DNA from: Subtercola boreus
Lineage (GTDB): Bacteria > Actinomycetota > Actinomycetes > Actinomycetales > Microbacteriaceae
Direction of reading: 5' to 3'
DNA: 64,000 nt
NCBI RefSeq assembly: GCF_006716115.1
Contig: NZ_VFOO01000001.1
Location: forward strand, 3,844,001-3,908,000
Shown here: positions 46,336-54,990 of the stretch, piece by piece
Layout: each line of letters begins with the position of its first letter
How positions within the stretch are numbered: position 1 is the first letter of the stretch
The notes under the pieces: model-generated
Told to the model about the DNA's origin: nothing
The model's input: the letters and a program-made list of their open reading frames with translations, nothing else
The model's database searches: none
Translations under genes and position numbers: made by a program

Positions 46336-48054
46336 ATGGTGTTGAACGGTGTCGGAGTCGGACGATCGGTCGCCGTGGGGCCGACGCTGCGGATGCCCGA
46401 ACCCCTCTCCGAGCCGGTCGACGAGGTCGCCACAGAGCCGCAGCAGGAGGCGTTCGCGCGCGTGCAGGCCGCCCTCACTGCCGTCTCCGAAGACCTGTCG
46501 GCGCGGGGTGAGAAGGCCGGCGGGCAGGCGCAGGACGTGTTGAACGCCCAGGCGCTGATGGCCGCCGATCCGACCATCGTCGAAGACATCGAGGCCCGGC
46601 TCGGCGACGGCAAGACGGGTGAGCGCGCCGTATTCGAGGCCTATGCCGGCTTCCGCGACCTGCTCGTGCAGATGGGCGGCTACATGGCCGAACGAGCCAC
46701 CGACCTCGACGATGTCTCCCGCCGCGTGATCGCGCAGCTGAGGGGCGTGCCGGCGCCGGGCATCCCCGAATCGGACGCCCCGTTCATCCTCGTCGCCCAC
46801 GACCTCGCGCCCGCAGACACGGCGCTGCTCGACCTCGGGAAGGTGATGGGGTTGATCACTCGCGAAGGCGGGCCGACCTCGCACACCGCGATCCTGGCCC
46901 GGTCGAAGTCGATCCCCGCAATCGTCGGGGTGGAGGGTGCCGAGAACCTCGCCGACGGCACCCTGGTGGTTCTGGATGCCGCGGCCGGCACCGTCGACAC
47001 GTCGCCTTCAGAGGCCGATGTTCTGGATGCCCGGCAGCGCATCGCCGAACGCGCCGCCCTCGCGGCGGCCCCGCTCACGCCCGGTGCGCTCGCCGACGGA
47101 ACCCCGGTGCCGCTGCTCGCCAACCTCGGCTCGGCCGACGGTGCCGCCGAGGCGCTGGCGGCGGGTGCGGAGGGTGTCGGGCTCTTCCGTACCGAGTTCC
47201 TCTTCCTCGACGCGAGCGCCGCGCCGACGGTCGAGGAGCAGTACGTCGAGTACGAGCGGATGCTGCGCGCCTTCGTCGGCAAGAAGGTGGTCGTTCGCGT
47301 GCTCGACGCCGGCGCGGACAAGCCGCTGAGCTTCCTGAACGATGCGCCGGAGGAGAACCCGGCGCTCGGGCTCCGTGGCATCCGGGCGCTGCGGGCGAGC
47401 GAGCAGATCCTCATCGACCAGCTGACGGCGCTCGCGCGGGCGGAGGAGGCGGTGAACGGCGCCGGTGTGCTCGGGGCTGGGAGGCACGGCGGGGGTGGTG
47501 CGGGTGAGCGAGTCGACCTGTGGGTGATGGCCCCGATGGTGGCCGACGCCGACGACTCCGAGTACTTCACGACCGTCGCCCGGGAGCTCGGTATCCAGGT
47601 GGCTGGAGTGATGGCCGAGGTGCCCTCCTCCGCGCTCGTCGCCGACCAGATCTTCGAGACGGCCGACTTCGTCAGCATCGGCACGAACGATCTGACGCAG
47701 TACACCCTCGCGGCCGACCGCCTGCTCGGCTCTGTCGCGAACCTGCAGGATCCGTGGCATCCGGCCGTCTTGAGGCTCGTCGGGATGCTCGGCCGGGCCG
47801 GCCGTGACGCCGGCAAGCCGGTCGGGGTGTGCGGCGAGGCCGCGGCGGATCCGCTGCTCGCGGTGGTGCTGGTCGGACTCGGCGTCACCTCGCTCTCGAT
47901 GACCCCGGCCGCGATCGCCGACGTGCGGGCGGAGCTTGCACGGCACACGACCGTGGAGGCGGAGGCGCTCGCCCGGGCGGCGCTGAAGGCGACCTCGGCG
48001 TCGAGGGCCCGCACCGCGGTCAGCCGGCTCGCCGCCGCGAACGCGGTGGGCTAG
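46336..48054 (+). CDS. ptsI: PTS enzyme I (PEP-protein phosphotransferase)
   Basis: A 572-residue cytoplasmic enzyme that takes phosphate from PEP and passes it to HPr. The N-terminal part has the phosphorylated His183 in EGGPTSHTAILAR; the PEP-binding barrel has GVGLFRTEFLF, LDAGADKPLSFLN and VCGEAAADPLL. A Gly-rich insert (GVLGAGRHGGGGAGE, residues ~378-392) replaces a normal short loop. The ATG at 46336 has a strong GGAGGAGA. In relatives ptsI is usually divergent from deoR-fruK-fruA-ptsH; here those genes are missing except for a fruA stub 7.3 kb away, so HPr must be encoded elsewhere. Confidence 0.95.
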   Translation: MVLNGVGVGRSVAVGPTLRMPEPLSEPVDEVATEPQQEAFARVQAALTAVSEDLSARGEKAGGQAQDVLNAQALMAADPTIVEDIEARLGDGKTGERAVFEAYAGFRDLLVQMGGYMAERATDLDDVSRRVIAQLRGVPAPGIPESDAPFILVAHDLAPADTALLDLGKVMGLITREGGPTSHTAILARSKSIPAIVGVEGAENLADGTLVVLDAAAGTVDTSPSEADVLDARQRIAERAALAAAPLTPGALADGTPVPLLANLGSADGAAEALAAGAEGVGLFRTEFLFLDASAAPTVEEQYVEYERMLRAFVGKKVVVRVLDAGADKPLSFLNDAPEENPALGLRGIRALRASEQILIDQLTALARAEEAVNGAGVLGAGRHGGGGAGERVDLWVMAPMVADADDSEYFTTVARELGIQVAGVMAEVPSSALVADQIFETADFVSIGTNDLTQYTLAADRLLGSVANLQDPWHPAVLRLVGMLGRAGRDAGKPVGVCGEAAADPLLAVVLVGLGVTSLSMTPAAIADVRAELARHTTVEAEALARAALKATSASRARTAVSRLAAANAVG

Positions 48055-48176
48055 GGAGTCTCGCGGTCAGCGATTCTCCTGCACGCCGACGGCGTTTCGC
48101 GGCTCGCCCACGGCCGTTTCGCGGGCTCGCCCAGCGATGACACGGCCCTGTCAGACGCGACAGGTACCCTTTCCCC

Positions 48177-48854
48177 ATGACCACCCCGCGGCCCCGTCGA
48201 CACTCGCCGAAGGTGTACCGCCGGCGGCGGGCCGTCCTGCTGCTGGGGCTGCTGGCGGTTGTCGTGGTCGTGCTGCTGATCATCCTGAAGCCCGGTTCCG
48301 GCAGTGGTTCTCCGTCGGTCGGCAACCAGCAGGCGGCTGTGCCGAACGCGTCGACCTCGCCGACCGGTGGTTCGGCACCGGATGTCGCGGGCGCTGCCGC
48401 CCCGGAAGCCGCCGCCGGCGCGGCCACCGACGGTGCAGCGACCGACGGTTCCGCCGCGTGCGCCGCCGGGAACATCACCGTCACCGCCATCACCGACGCG
48501 AGCAGCTACGCAGCCGGTTCCCTGCCCCAGCTGTCGTTCAGCATCGTCAACACCGGATCCTCGCCGTGCACCATCAACGCCGGCACCTCGAAGCAGGTCT
48601 ACACGATCACCAGCGGTACCGAGGTCTACTGGCTGTCGACCGACTGCCAGAGCGACCCATCCGACACCCCCGCGATGCTTGAGCCCGGTGTCGTCGTGAC
48701 GTCGACGCCGTTCGCGTGGAACCGCGTGCGCTCTTCGCCGTCGACGTGCTCAGGCACCCAGGCCGCCGTGCCCGCAGGCGGCGCCTCGTACCACCTCACG
48801 GTCTCGGTCGACGGCATCGCCTCGGCGGCGACCACCCAGTTCATCCTCACCTGA
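48177..48854 (+). CDS. Membrane-anchored secreted protein, DUF4232-like fold
   Basis: A 225-residue protein with a basic N-terminus, one transmembrane helix (VLLLGLLAVVVVVLLIIL), a Gly/Ser/Ala linker of about 60 residues and an extracytoplasmic beta domain (TAITDASSYAAGSLPQLSFS, then IVNTGSSPCTINAG) with four cysteines that could form two disulfides. Similar proteins are widespread in Microbacteriaceae and have no known function. TACCCT lies 6 bases before the ATG, so the transcript may be leaderless. Confidence 0.75.
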   Translation: MTTPRPRRHSPKVYRRRRAVLLLGLLAVVVVVLLIILKPGSGSGSPSVGNQQAAVPNASTSPTGGSAPDVAGAAAPEAAAGAATDGAATDGSAACAAGNITVTAITDASSYAAGSLPQLSFSIVNTGSSPCTINAGTSKQVYTITSGTEVYWLSTDCQSDPSDTPAMLEPGVVVTSTPFAWNRVRSSPSTCSGTQAAVPAGGASYHLTVSVDGIASAATTQFILT

Positions 48855-48910
48855 CGCTGGGCCCCTGACCCACCGCGCCACGCGCTTGAGGGCGAGGTGC
48901 CCGGTCGCCC

Positions 48911-48935
48911 GAGTCCCCGTGGGAACGGGGGACTC
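48911..48935 (+). terminator. Hairpin after the anchored secreted protein
   Basis: GAGTCCCC at 48911-48918 pairs with GGGGACTC at 48928-48935 across a 9-base loop, 57 bases after the stop codon at 48854. No T-run follows. Confidence 0.5.
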
Positions 48936-48961
48936 AGGCGGCCTGAGAAGGGCCGACTCGG

Positions 48962-49181
48962 TGCTAGGAACACCGTGTGAGCCAGCAGCAGATTTCGGGC
49001 TGCGTCTCTACCATATTCCCCCCATCGCTGCGGAGGCCATCACCCAAAAAAGGGGGGACCCGTACAGGGGTGACACGCCGGTAGGGCTGCGTGCTGTACA
49101 AAGGTAGGGACAGCGAAGAGCAAGTTTCGGGTTGCTCGAGCTGATCGGGTGGGGTTTTCCGGCTGCTGTCTGCTAGGAACA
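48962..49181 (+). ncRNA. Candidate structured RNA bounded by TGCTAGGAACA repeats
   Basis: The 424-base gap between two genes holds a 220-base segment with the same 11 bases TGCTAGGAACA at both ends (48962-48972 and 49171-49181). Inside are the stem GTCTCTACC/GGTAGGGAC (49004-49012 with 49103-49111), the enclosed stem GTACAG/CTGTAC (49062-49067 with 49094-49099), and two hairpins with similar loops (GCAGC-AGATTTCGG-GCTGC at 48985-49003 and GAGCAA-GTTTCGGG-TTGCTC at 49118-49137). No coding frame fits. The strand is a guess, and it could instead be a worn mobile element. Confidence 0.35.
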
Positions 49182-49278
49182 GGCGACAGTCGGCCCCCGC
49201 CGCGGCGCGGCCGCTGTGTACTCCCAGGGGCCGCGCCGTCCTCGTTCTGACGGAACACCTCAAACGACTGGATGGATC

Positions 49279-49533
49279 TCAGGATGTCGGGGGGAGGGGG
49301 ATGGCGCACCGCAGCCAGCTGTTGCGGTGGATGACTCCCCAATCGATGTCGTGGCCGTGCTCGCGGCACACGTCCAGAGTCATGGGCGTGCCGCGGTGGG
49401 ACAAGGTGAGTCGTCGCGTCGCGGGTTCTGCGCAGTCGTCCATCCCACAGCGCTCGGTGTCGTCGGAGACAGGCCCGGGAGGGGTCTCGGCCGCTGGTGC
49501 GGCAGGGGTCGTCGGTTCGTGTGCGCCTGACAT
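49279..49533 (-). CDS. Small hypothetical protein with Cys/His cluster (84 aa)
   Basis: A short gene whose product begins MSGAHEPTTPAAPAAETPPG; the conserved-looking part is CGMDDCAEPATRRLTLSHRG followed by CREHGHDIDWG. The Cys-x4-Cys plus Cys-x2-His set could bind zinc. The first 28 residues are Pro/Ala-rich. The GGATCC-ATG context has AAGGCGGG upstream. The function is unknown. It is divergent from the carboxylesterase across an AT-rich spacer. Confidence 0.55.
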   Translation of the reverse strand: MSGAHEPTTPAAPAAETPPGPVSDDTERCGMDDCAEPATRRLTLSHRGTPMTLDVCREHGHDIDWGVIHRNSWLRCAIPLPPTS

Positions 49534-49633
49534 GGATCCCGCCTTCTCCGTGGTGTGGGATCTTCGTCGCGAAAACCCCGGGTGCCGGATCACTGGGTGA
49601 GGTGAGGGCGTGCGAGCTCCTTGTGGGAACAAT

Positions 49634-49724
49634 CAGTACAATATGACATATTAATACTCTGGTTTACCAGCCAGAGCCTCTCATTCGGCAGAGAGCGTTC
49701 ATCCGTCGCGGTTAGCATCACGGT
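49634..49724. promoter_or_regulatory. AT-rich control region of the carboxylesterase
   Basis: This stretch is unusually AT-rich for the window. It includes the near-perfect palindrome AATATGACATATT at 49640-49652, a likely operator, and hairpins CTCTGG-TTTA-CCAG and CTCTC-ATTCGGCA-GAGAG. TAGCAT at 49713-49718 lies 6 bases before the esterase ATG, which suggests a leaderless transcript. Confidence 0.45.
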
Positions 49725-51380
49725 ATGTCCACAGCGCGCCCTCGCAGACCGGCTTCCCCGCATGACCAGTTGACGGGGGGCGAGGGCTCCCTGCTCGAGG
49801 TGTCGACGGCCCAGGGCCTCGCCCGCGGCATCCGGGAGCACGGCGTCGAGACGTGGCGAGGGCTGCCGTACGCGCGGCCTCCCGTCGGCGAACTGCGGTT
49901 CCGGGCACCGTTCCCGCCCGAGGCCTGGCATGGCGTACGCGATGCGAGCCGTTTCGGGGCCGTCGCGCCGCAGTCCCGCGAGGGCAACTTCATCGGCGCA
50001 GCGAAGAACGCGCCGATGAGCGAGGACTGCCTCACGCTCAACGTGGTGCGACCGGCAGGCTCGCGGATGCCCGGGGCCGACGATTCCGGGCATGCAGAGC
50101 CTCTGCTGCCGGTGATGGTGTTCGTCCACGGCGGCGCGTACAGCGTCGGGTCTTCCGCTGAGGTGCCGCACAACGGGGACACGCTCGTACGCCAGGGGAA
50201 CGTCGTCTACGTGAGTATCAACTATCGCCTCGGAGCGCTCGGATTCCTCGACTTCACGGCGTATTCCACACCGGAGCGCACGATCGAGAACAATCTCGGT
50301 CTGAAGGACTGTGTGGCTGCCCTCGAGTGGGTGGCGGCGAACATCCGCGCGTTCGGAGGTGACCCTGACCGTGTGACCCTGTTCGGGGAATCGGCCGGCG
50401 CAAACGCCGTGACAACGTTGATGACGGTGCCCCGGGCATCCGGACTCTTCGCTCGTGCCATCGCGCAGAGCTCACCGACGAACGCGGTGTATCCGCCATC
50501 GCAGACGAGGCTGTGGGCGTCCGAGTTCGTCGAGCTGCTGAGCGCCCGCGTCGCGAACGACAGCGTGGAGAACACGAGTGCCGAGGATGCCGGCCAGTTG
50601 CTCGTGTCGGCTGACTGGCATGACCTCATTCGCGCGACGGATGCCCTCACGACGACCGCGCCGGACCTTCATCCCGGCACCATCGCACTGTGCCCGGTGA
50701 TCGACGGCGACTTCCTGCCCGAACGACCGCTCGATGCGTTCAAAGCCGGGCGGGCGCATCCCGTTCCACTCATCATCGGCACGAACGACCGCGAGGGGTC
50801 CCTGTTCAGCGGGCGGCTCGACATTCTCGCGACGACGCCGAAACGGATCCGGGCGATCTTCTCGAACACCAAGAAGAAGGCGCGGAAAGCGATCAAAGGA
50901 GAGTACCCGGGCCTGCCGGCAAAGCGTGCGGCAGCGGACTTCGGCGGCGACTACGCGTTCTGGTACCCGACGGTGAAGGTGGCGGAGCGGCACGCACGGT
51001 TCGCGCCGGTGTACTTCTACCGTTTCGACATCGCCCCGCGGCTGGTGCGGCTCGCAGGGTTCGACGCGACCCACGGACTCGAACTCTTCGCGCTGTTCGA
51101 CCGGATGGGTGGGGCCTTCGGGCGCACGATGACGGTGCTGGGTGGGCGGCGGGCGTTCCTTGCGGCGGGGGCGCGCATGCGCGAGTACTGGGTGAGGTTC
51201 GCGTACACCGGGTCGGTGGGTGCCGGCGGCGTTCCCGGCATCGCGAAGAGCGTGATCGAATGGCCGCTCTATGACGGAGAATCTCGTCAGACGCTCGTCA
51301 TCGACGAGTCGGACCGCATCGAACGGGACCCGCGAGCCTCCCGCCGCCTGGCCTGGCAGGCCTTCGTGCCGCACGTGTGA
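49725..51380 (+). CDS. Type-B carboxylesterase
   Basis: A 551-residue alpha/beta hydrolase of the carboxylesterase type B family. The oxyanion region VFVHGGAYSVGS, INYRLGALGFLDF, NLGLKDCVAALEWVAANI and FGGDPDRVTLFGESAGANA (nucleophile Ser in GESAG) are standard; the acid and histidine are expected in NDREGSLF and DATHGLEL. No signal peptide is seen, so it is probably cytoplasmic. Substrates of the family include p-nitrobenzyl esters and various carboxylic esters, and none can be assigned here. Confidence 0.92.
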   Translation: MSTARPRRPASPHDQLTGGEGSLLEVSTAQGLARGIREHGVETWRGLPYARPPVGELRFRAPFPPEAWHGVRDASRFGAVAPQSREGNFIGAAKNAPMSEDCLTLNVVRPAGSRMPGADDSGHAEPLLPVMVFVHGGAYSVGSSAEVPHNGDTLVRQGNVVYVSINYRLGALGFLDFTAYSTPERTIENNLGLKDCVAALEWVAANIRAFGGDPDRVTLFGESAGANAVTTLMTVPRASGLFARAIAQSSPTNAVYPPSQTRLWASEFVELLSARVANDSVENTSAEDAGQLLVSADWHDLIRATDALTTTAPDLHPGTIALCPVIDGDFLPERPLDAFKAGRAHPVPLIIGTNDREGSLFSGRLDILATTPKRIRAIFSNTKKKARKAIKGEYPGLPAKRAAADFGGDYAFWYPTVKVAERHARFAPVYFYRFDIAPRLVRLAGFDATHGLELFALFDRMGGAFGRTMTVLGGRRAFLAAGARMREYWVRFAYTGSVGAGGVPGIAKSVIEWPLYDGESRQTLVIDESDRIERDPRASRRLAWQAFVPHV

Positions 51381-51781
51381 TCCCTCCCGCCCCCGCCCGG
51401 ATCCGCGGCGGGAAGGGCGTGAAGTGGCTGGTCCCGACCCGGACGTGGCCGCGCGTGGCCGGACGTGGCCGGACGTGGCCGGACGTGGCCGCGCGTGGCC
51501 GCATGGCACCCTCGCGGTCCGAAGGGACCCGAATCGCGGCATGGCGGTCACGTTCGGACGATATGCGTCCCTTCGCCCGCGCCTGAAGGCGCGCGGGTTG
51601 CGCGCGGGGCAGAGGCGGCGCGGGGTAGAGGCGGCGCATAGTGCGCGGGTGCGGGTGCGGATGCGCGGGGCCGGGGGGCGGAACGGGGGTGCGGGCGCAG
51701 CCGTGACGCGGGCGTGATCGGGACCGGAAGCGCGGGGCCGGCCGGGCGGACCGCCGGCTGGGTGCCCGAGGTCGACGACTC
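51381..51781. repeat. Spacer with six 10-bp tandem repeats (GGACGTGGCC)
   Basis: Between convergent carboxylesterase and radA genes. Six contiguous 10-bp units run from 51441 to 51500 with consensus GGACGTGGCC, two of them reading GCGCGTGGCC. A few GC-rich near-repeats (GGGGCCGGG type) lie around 51640-51750. I see no gene in this 400-base stretch. Confidence 0.7.
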
Positions 51782-53110
51782 CTACGCCGCCTCGAAAGCC
51801 GTCGAGAACGCCTGGCGGATGCTTGTCTGGCCGGGGCCGAGGATGTTCGTGAAGCCCAGCCGGCGCGCCTCCGTCGCGCGCAGGTCGCTCGACGTCACCG
51901 GACGCACCTCGCCCGCGAGACTGATCTCCCCGAAGGCGAGGAAGTTGTGCGGCAGCGCCCTGTCGTTGTTGGCGGAGGCGATGGCCAGCGCGATCGCGAG
52001 GTCGGCCGACGGGTCGGTGAGCTTGACCCCGCCGACCGTCGACACGTAGACGTCTTTGTCGGAGAGCTTCACCTTCAGGCGCCGCTCGAGCACCGCCAGC
52101 AGCATTGACACCCGGGAGGAGTCGACGCCGTTCGTCACCCGCCGCGGGTTCGGTGCCGTCGTCGCCACGACGAGCGCCTGCACCTCGACGGGCAGCGCGC
52201 GACGGCCCTCGAGCGCGACGGTGACGCAGGTGCCGCTGACGGCTTCTACCCCGCGGCTGAGGAACAGCCCGCTCGGGTCGGGTACCTCGCGGATGCCCTC
52301 GCCGGTCATCTCGAAGCAGCCGACCTCGTCGGTCGGGCCGAACCGGTTCTTGAGCGTGCGAACGAAGCGCAGCGCGGTCTGCCGGTCGCCTTCGAACTGG
52401 CAGACGACGTCGACCAGGTGTTCCAGCACGCGCGGCCCCGCGATGGAGCCGTCTTTCGTGACGTGCCCGACGAGCAGCACCGGGAGCGACCGCTCCTTCG
52501 CCACGCGGATGAGCGCCGACGCAACGGCCCGCACCTGTGTGGGGCCGCCGGCGGCCCCCTCGATCTGTGAGCTGCTCACGGTCTGCACCGAGTCGACGAT
52601 GACGAGGTGCGGCATGACGGCGTCGATCTGGCCGAGGATCGTGGCGAGATCGGTCTCGGCCGCCAGCATCAGTGTGGGGGAGAGGGATCGGGTTCGCTCG
52701 GCCCGCATCTTGATCTGCCCGACGGACTCCTCGGCGCTGACGTACAGCACCCGCAGGTGTTCCTGCGCCGCGCGCGCGGCAACCTCGAGCAGCAGGGTCG
52801 ACTTGCCGACACCCGGTTCGCCCGAGAGCAGGATCGCCACCCCCGGCACGAGCCCTCCGCCCAGCACGCGGTCGAACTCGGTGATGCCGGTCGCCCAGTG
52901 CATCGCCGCATCGGTCTCGATCTCGGTGATCGGCCGTGCGATGCTCGCCTGGTCGATGTTGACGGCGCGCACCTGGCCCTGCAGCCCGGTGGACTCCGCC
53001 GCGGAGACGACGGTGCCCCACGCCTGGCACTCGCCGCAGCGCCCGGCCCAGCGGAGGGTCGTCCACCCGCACTCGGTGCACTTGAAGTTGCTGAGGGGTT
53101 TCGTCGGCAT
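51782..53110 (-). CDS. radA: DNA repair protein RadA
   Basis: A 442-residue RecA-like DnaB-type branch-migration helicase that works with RecA in recombinational repair. A CxxC-CxxC zinc finger (CTECGW, CGECQAWG) is at the N-terminus, Walker A GEPGVGKST near residue 100, the RadA-specific KNRFG motif, and a Lon-like C-terminal domain (TVGGVKLTDPSADLAIALAI). TAGGGT lies 6 bases before the ATG on the minus strand, pointing to a leaderless transcript. It is convergent with the carboxylesterase. Confidence 0.96.
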   Translation of the reverse strand: MPTKPLSNFKCTECGWTTLRWAGRCGECQAWGTVVSAAESTGLQGQVRAVNIDQASIARPITEIETDAAMHWATGITEFDRVLGGGLVPGVAILLSGEPGVGKSTLLLEVAARAAQEHLRVLYVSAEESVGQIKMRAERTRSLSPTLMLAAETDLATILGQIDAVMPHLVIVDSVQTVSSSQIEGAAGGPTQVRAVASALIRVAKERSLPVLLVGHVTKDGSIAGPRVLEHLVDVVCQFEGDRQTALRFVRTLKNRFGPTDEVGCFEMTGEGIREVPDPSGLFLSRGVEAVSGTCVTVALEGRRALPVEVQALVVATTAPNPRRVTNGVDSSRVSMLLAVLERRLKVKLSDKDVYVSTVGGVKLTDPSADLAIALAIASANNDRALPHNFLAFGEISLAGEVRPVTSSDLRATEARRLGFTNILGPGQTSIRQAFSTAFEAA

Positions 53111-53232
53111 GCCCCAACCCTAGGCTGGGCCACCGACACTCCCGGGAGCCGCGGCGGAACCGGTGGAGAAACACGAATGCCCGCCCCCTGTGGAGGAGAC
53201 GAGCATCCAGAACCCGGAAAGGGCAGCGTGGG

Positions 53233-54009
53233 TTACGCCTCGGGATCGACCGGGTCGGCGAGCTTCTTGCCCTGCGACGCGAGCGTGGCGGAGCGTTCGG
53301 CCAGGCGACGACGCACCTCGGCCTGGGCGTCTTCGATGACCTGCGGGTCGAGGGGCGGGTTCACGTTGTTCGATGCACCGTGGTACTTCTCGATGTAGGC
53401 GTCGAGCTCGGGGCCCGACTCCCACGATGTGATCAGGCAGTAGCGCGGCTCGGGGCCGACCTGCCAGACAGCGTGCCAGAAACGCTGGGTGTCGACGATG
53501 ACCTGCGCACCGGCGGGAAGCGGGATGCGCACCTCGGTGTCGGGATTGAAACGGTCTTCGCGAAGGATCAGCACCGACGACGGGTCATCCGACAGGTTGA
53601 AGAAGCCCCGCACGATCCATCCGGTGCCCTCGGGGTTCAGCCGGTTGTTGTCGTCCTGGTGCAGGTTGTAGATGGCGTTCGTGTAGTCGTTCGGCTGCAG
53701 TTCGATCACGCGGCAGCGGCCGATGTTCGCACCCGGCTCCTCGGCGCGGGCCTTCAGGATGGGCGCGACATCCACATTCGCCTGCACCCAGACGCCGTCT
53801 TTGTCGGTGCGCGGGGGCGTGTGGTTCCAGAACCCGTTGCACTCCATCTCGCCGAACGCGCTCGCGAGGGGGGCGAAGCGGGTGACGCCGGATGATTTCC
53901 AGTCGACGAACTCTAGGTCGAGCCATTCTTTCGGGTCGGCGGCCTGGTCGTAGGAGTCGAGGACGACGTAGCCCTTTTCCGCAAAGGCGGCCGAGGTGAT
54001 GAAGCTCAT
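53233..54009 (-). CDS. Putative Fe(II)/2-oxoglutarate-oxygenase-like protein
   Basis: A 258-residue protein with an HxD...H...R pattern: YNLHQDDNNRL, FWHAVWQVGPEPRYCLITSW and the intervening VLILREDRFNPDTEVRIPLP, which fits a double-stranded beta-helix oxygenase with iron ligands His, Asp and His and a 2-oxoglutarate-binding Arg. The family name is not certain. The ATG at 54009 (MSFITSAAFAEKGYVVL) is chosen because earlier codons are non-conserved. An iron-box-like site overlaps its probable -10, so it may be induced by iron limitation. Confidence 0.65.
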   Translation of the reverse strand: MSFITSAAFAEKGYVVLDSYDQAADPKEWLDLEFVDWKSSGVTRFAPLASAFGEMECNGFWNHTPPRTDKDGVWVQANVDVAPILKARAEEPGANIGRCRVIELQPNDYTNAIYNLHQDDNNRLNPEGTGWIVRGFFNLSDDPSSVLILREDRFNPDTEVRIPLPAGAQVIVDTQRFWHAVWQVGPEPRYCLITSWESGPELDAYIEKYHGASNNVNPPLDPQVIEDAQAEVRRRLAERSATLASQGKKLADPVDPEA

Positions 54010-54061
54010 TTGGGGAAATGTGCCCTTCTTGTCAGAGACCGAGCGCGTTTGTACAGGGTCC

Positions 54062-54080
54062 GGTAAGGCGAGCCTAACAC
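54062..54080 (-). promoter_or_regulatory. Candidate DtxR/IdeR iron box and -10
   Basis: On the minus strand the sequence GTGTTAGGCTCGCCTTACC contains TTAGGCTCGCCTTA, which agrees at 11 of 14 positions with the right part of the DtxR/IdeR consensus (TTAGGCTAACCTAA) and is nearly palindromic. TAGGCT inside it can serve as the -10 of the oxygenase-like gene. The left part of the 19-bp consensus is weak. Confidence 0.4.
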
Positions 54081-54115
54081 TCGGCGCCCGCCGCGTTCCG
54101 GGGAATCCGGCCCCG

Positions 54116-54904
54116 TCACAGAGTGGGGAATCGTCGGAAGACTTCTGTGTCTGCGACGGTGTGCCGCTGCCCGCCAGAGAGCACGATGTCACCCCCGTCG
54201 ACCGTCAGCTGGGTCGAGTGCGCGGCGAGGGCGGCGAACTTCGAGGCTCGCTGGGGGCCGAGCGGTACGACGACGTCGCTCCCACCAAAGGGTGCATCCC
54301 CGTCCCAGTCGGCGACCACCCTATAGAGAGGTATGCCCGTCGCCTTCGACACCGCGACGGCGGCGTCGTGCATCCGCACGTGGTCCGGATGCCCGTACCC
54401 ACCCCTCTCGTCATAACTGACCAACAGGCGCGGCGCTACATCCCGCACTACGACGAGGATGTCATCGACGATCTCGTCGATCGGGGCGAGGCTCAGTGCG
54501 TCGAAAGGAGCGTCGTCGGCCGCAACGGCCGTGCCGTCAGGACCCCACTGCATGCCCGAATCGGCATATATGCGAGGGGCCGACCCGACGGCCCGCGCGC
54601 TGTGCGCCTCCGTCGATGCCCCGGCCCCGAGGAAACGATGGTCGGCGACTCCGAGCGCATGCATCGCCGCTGCGAGTTCGGTGACGCGGACTCCGGCGAG
54701 TTCCGGGGTGCCCTCCAGAGACTTGAGCGGCCCCGGCACCACCTCTCCACGCTCACCGCGTGTTCCGGTGACGAGTACCACGCGACATCCATCCGCCACC
54801 AGCCGTGCCATCAGCCCGCCGGTGGCTAGCGTCTCGTCGTCGGGGTGGGCGTGCAGCAGCACCACGGATGCCCCGGGGTGGCCTTCGAGTTCGGGGAACA
54901 GCAT
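54116..54904 (-). CDS. PIG-L family deacetylase
   Basis: A 262-residue zinc hydrolase of the LmbE/PIG-L family, which includes MshB and Mca of mycothiol metabolism. The zinc motif is HAHPDDE near residue 18; GGYGHPDHVRMHDAA holds the third His ligand. The exact substrate (N-acetylglucosaminyl-inositol, a mycothiol S-conjugate or another) cannot be chosen from the sequence. The ATG at 54904 is supported by a TACGCT box 6 bases upstream. It is divergent from the alpha/beta hydrolase gene. Confidence 0.88.
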   Translation of the reverse strand: MLFPELEGHPGASVVLLHAHPDDETLATGGLMARLVADGCRVVLVTGTRGERGEVVPGPLKSLEGTPELAGVRVTELAAAMHALGVADHRFLGAGASTEAHSARAVGSAPRIYADSGMQWGPDGTAVAADDAPFDALSLAPIDEIVDDILVVVRDVAPRLLVSYDERGGYGHPDHVRMHDAAVAVSKATGIPLYRVVADWDGDAPFGGSDVVVPLGPQRASKFAALAAHSTQLTVDGGDIVLSGGQRHTVADTEVFRRFPTL

Positions 54905-54990
54905 GCCTCTAGCGTATTGCGCCCGCTTAGGGGATGCCGCGGCGGCGATGGGCATCGGGCCGCACGGCGGCGGCGCGCTACCCTTGGGGG

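Noticed and set aside
48964-49263. A 99-codon minus-strand frame over the candidate RNA
   Set aside because: The translation has no recognisable pattern and no ribosome-binding site, and the DNA has RNA-like complementarity.
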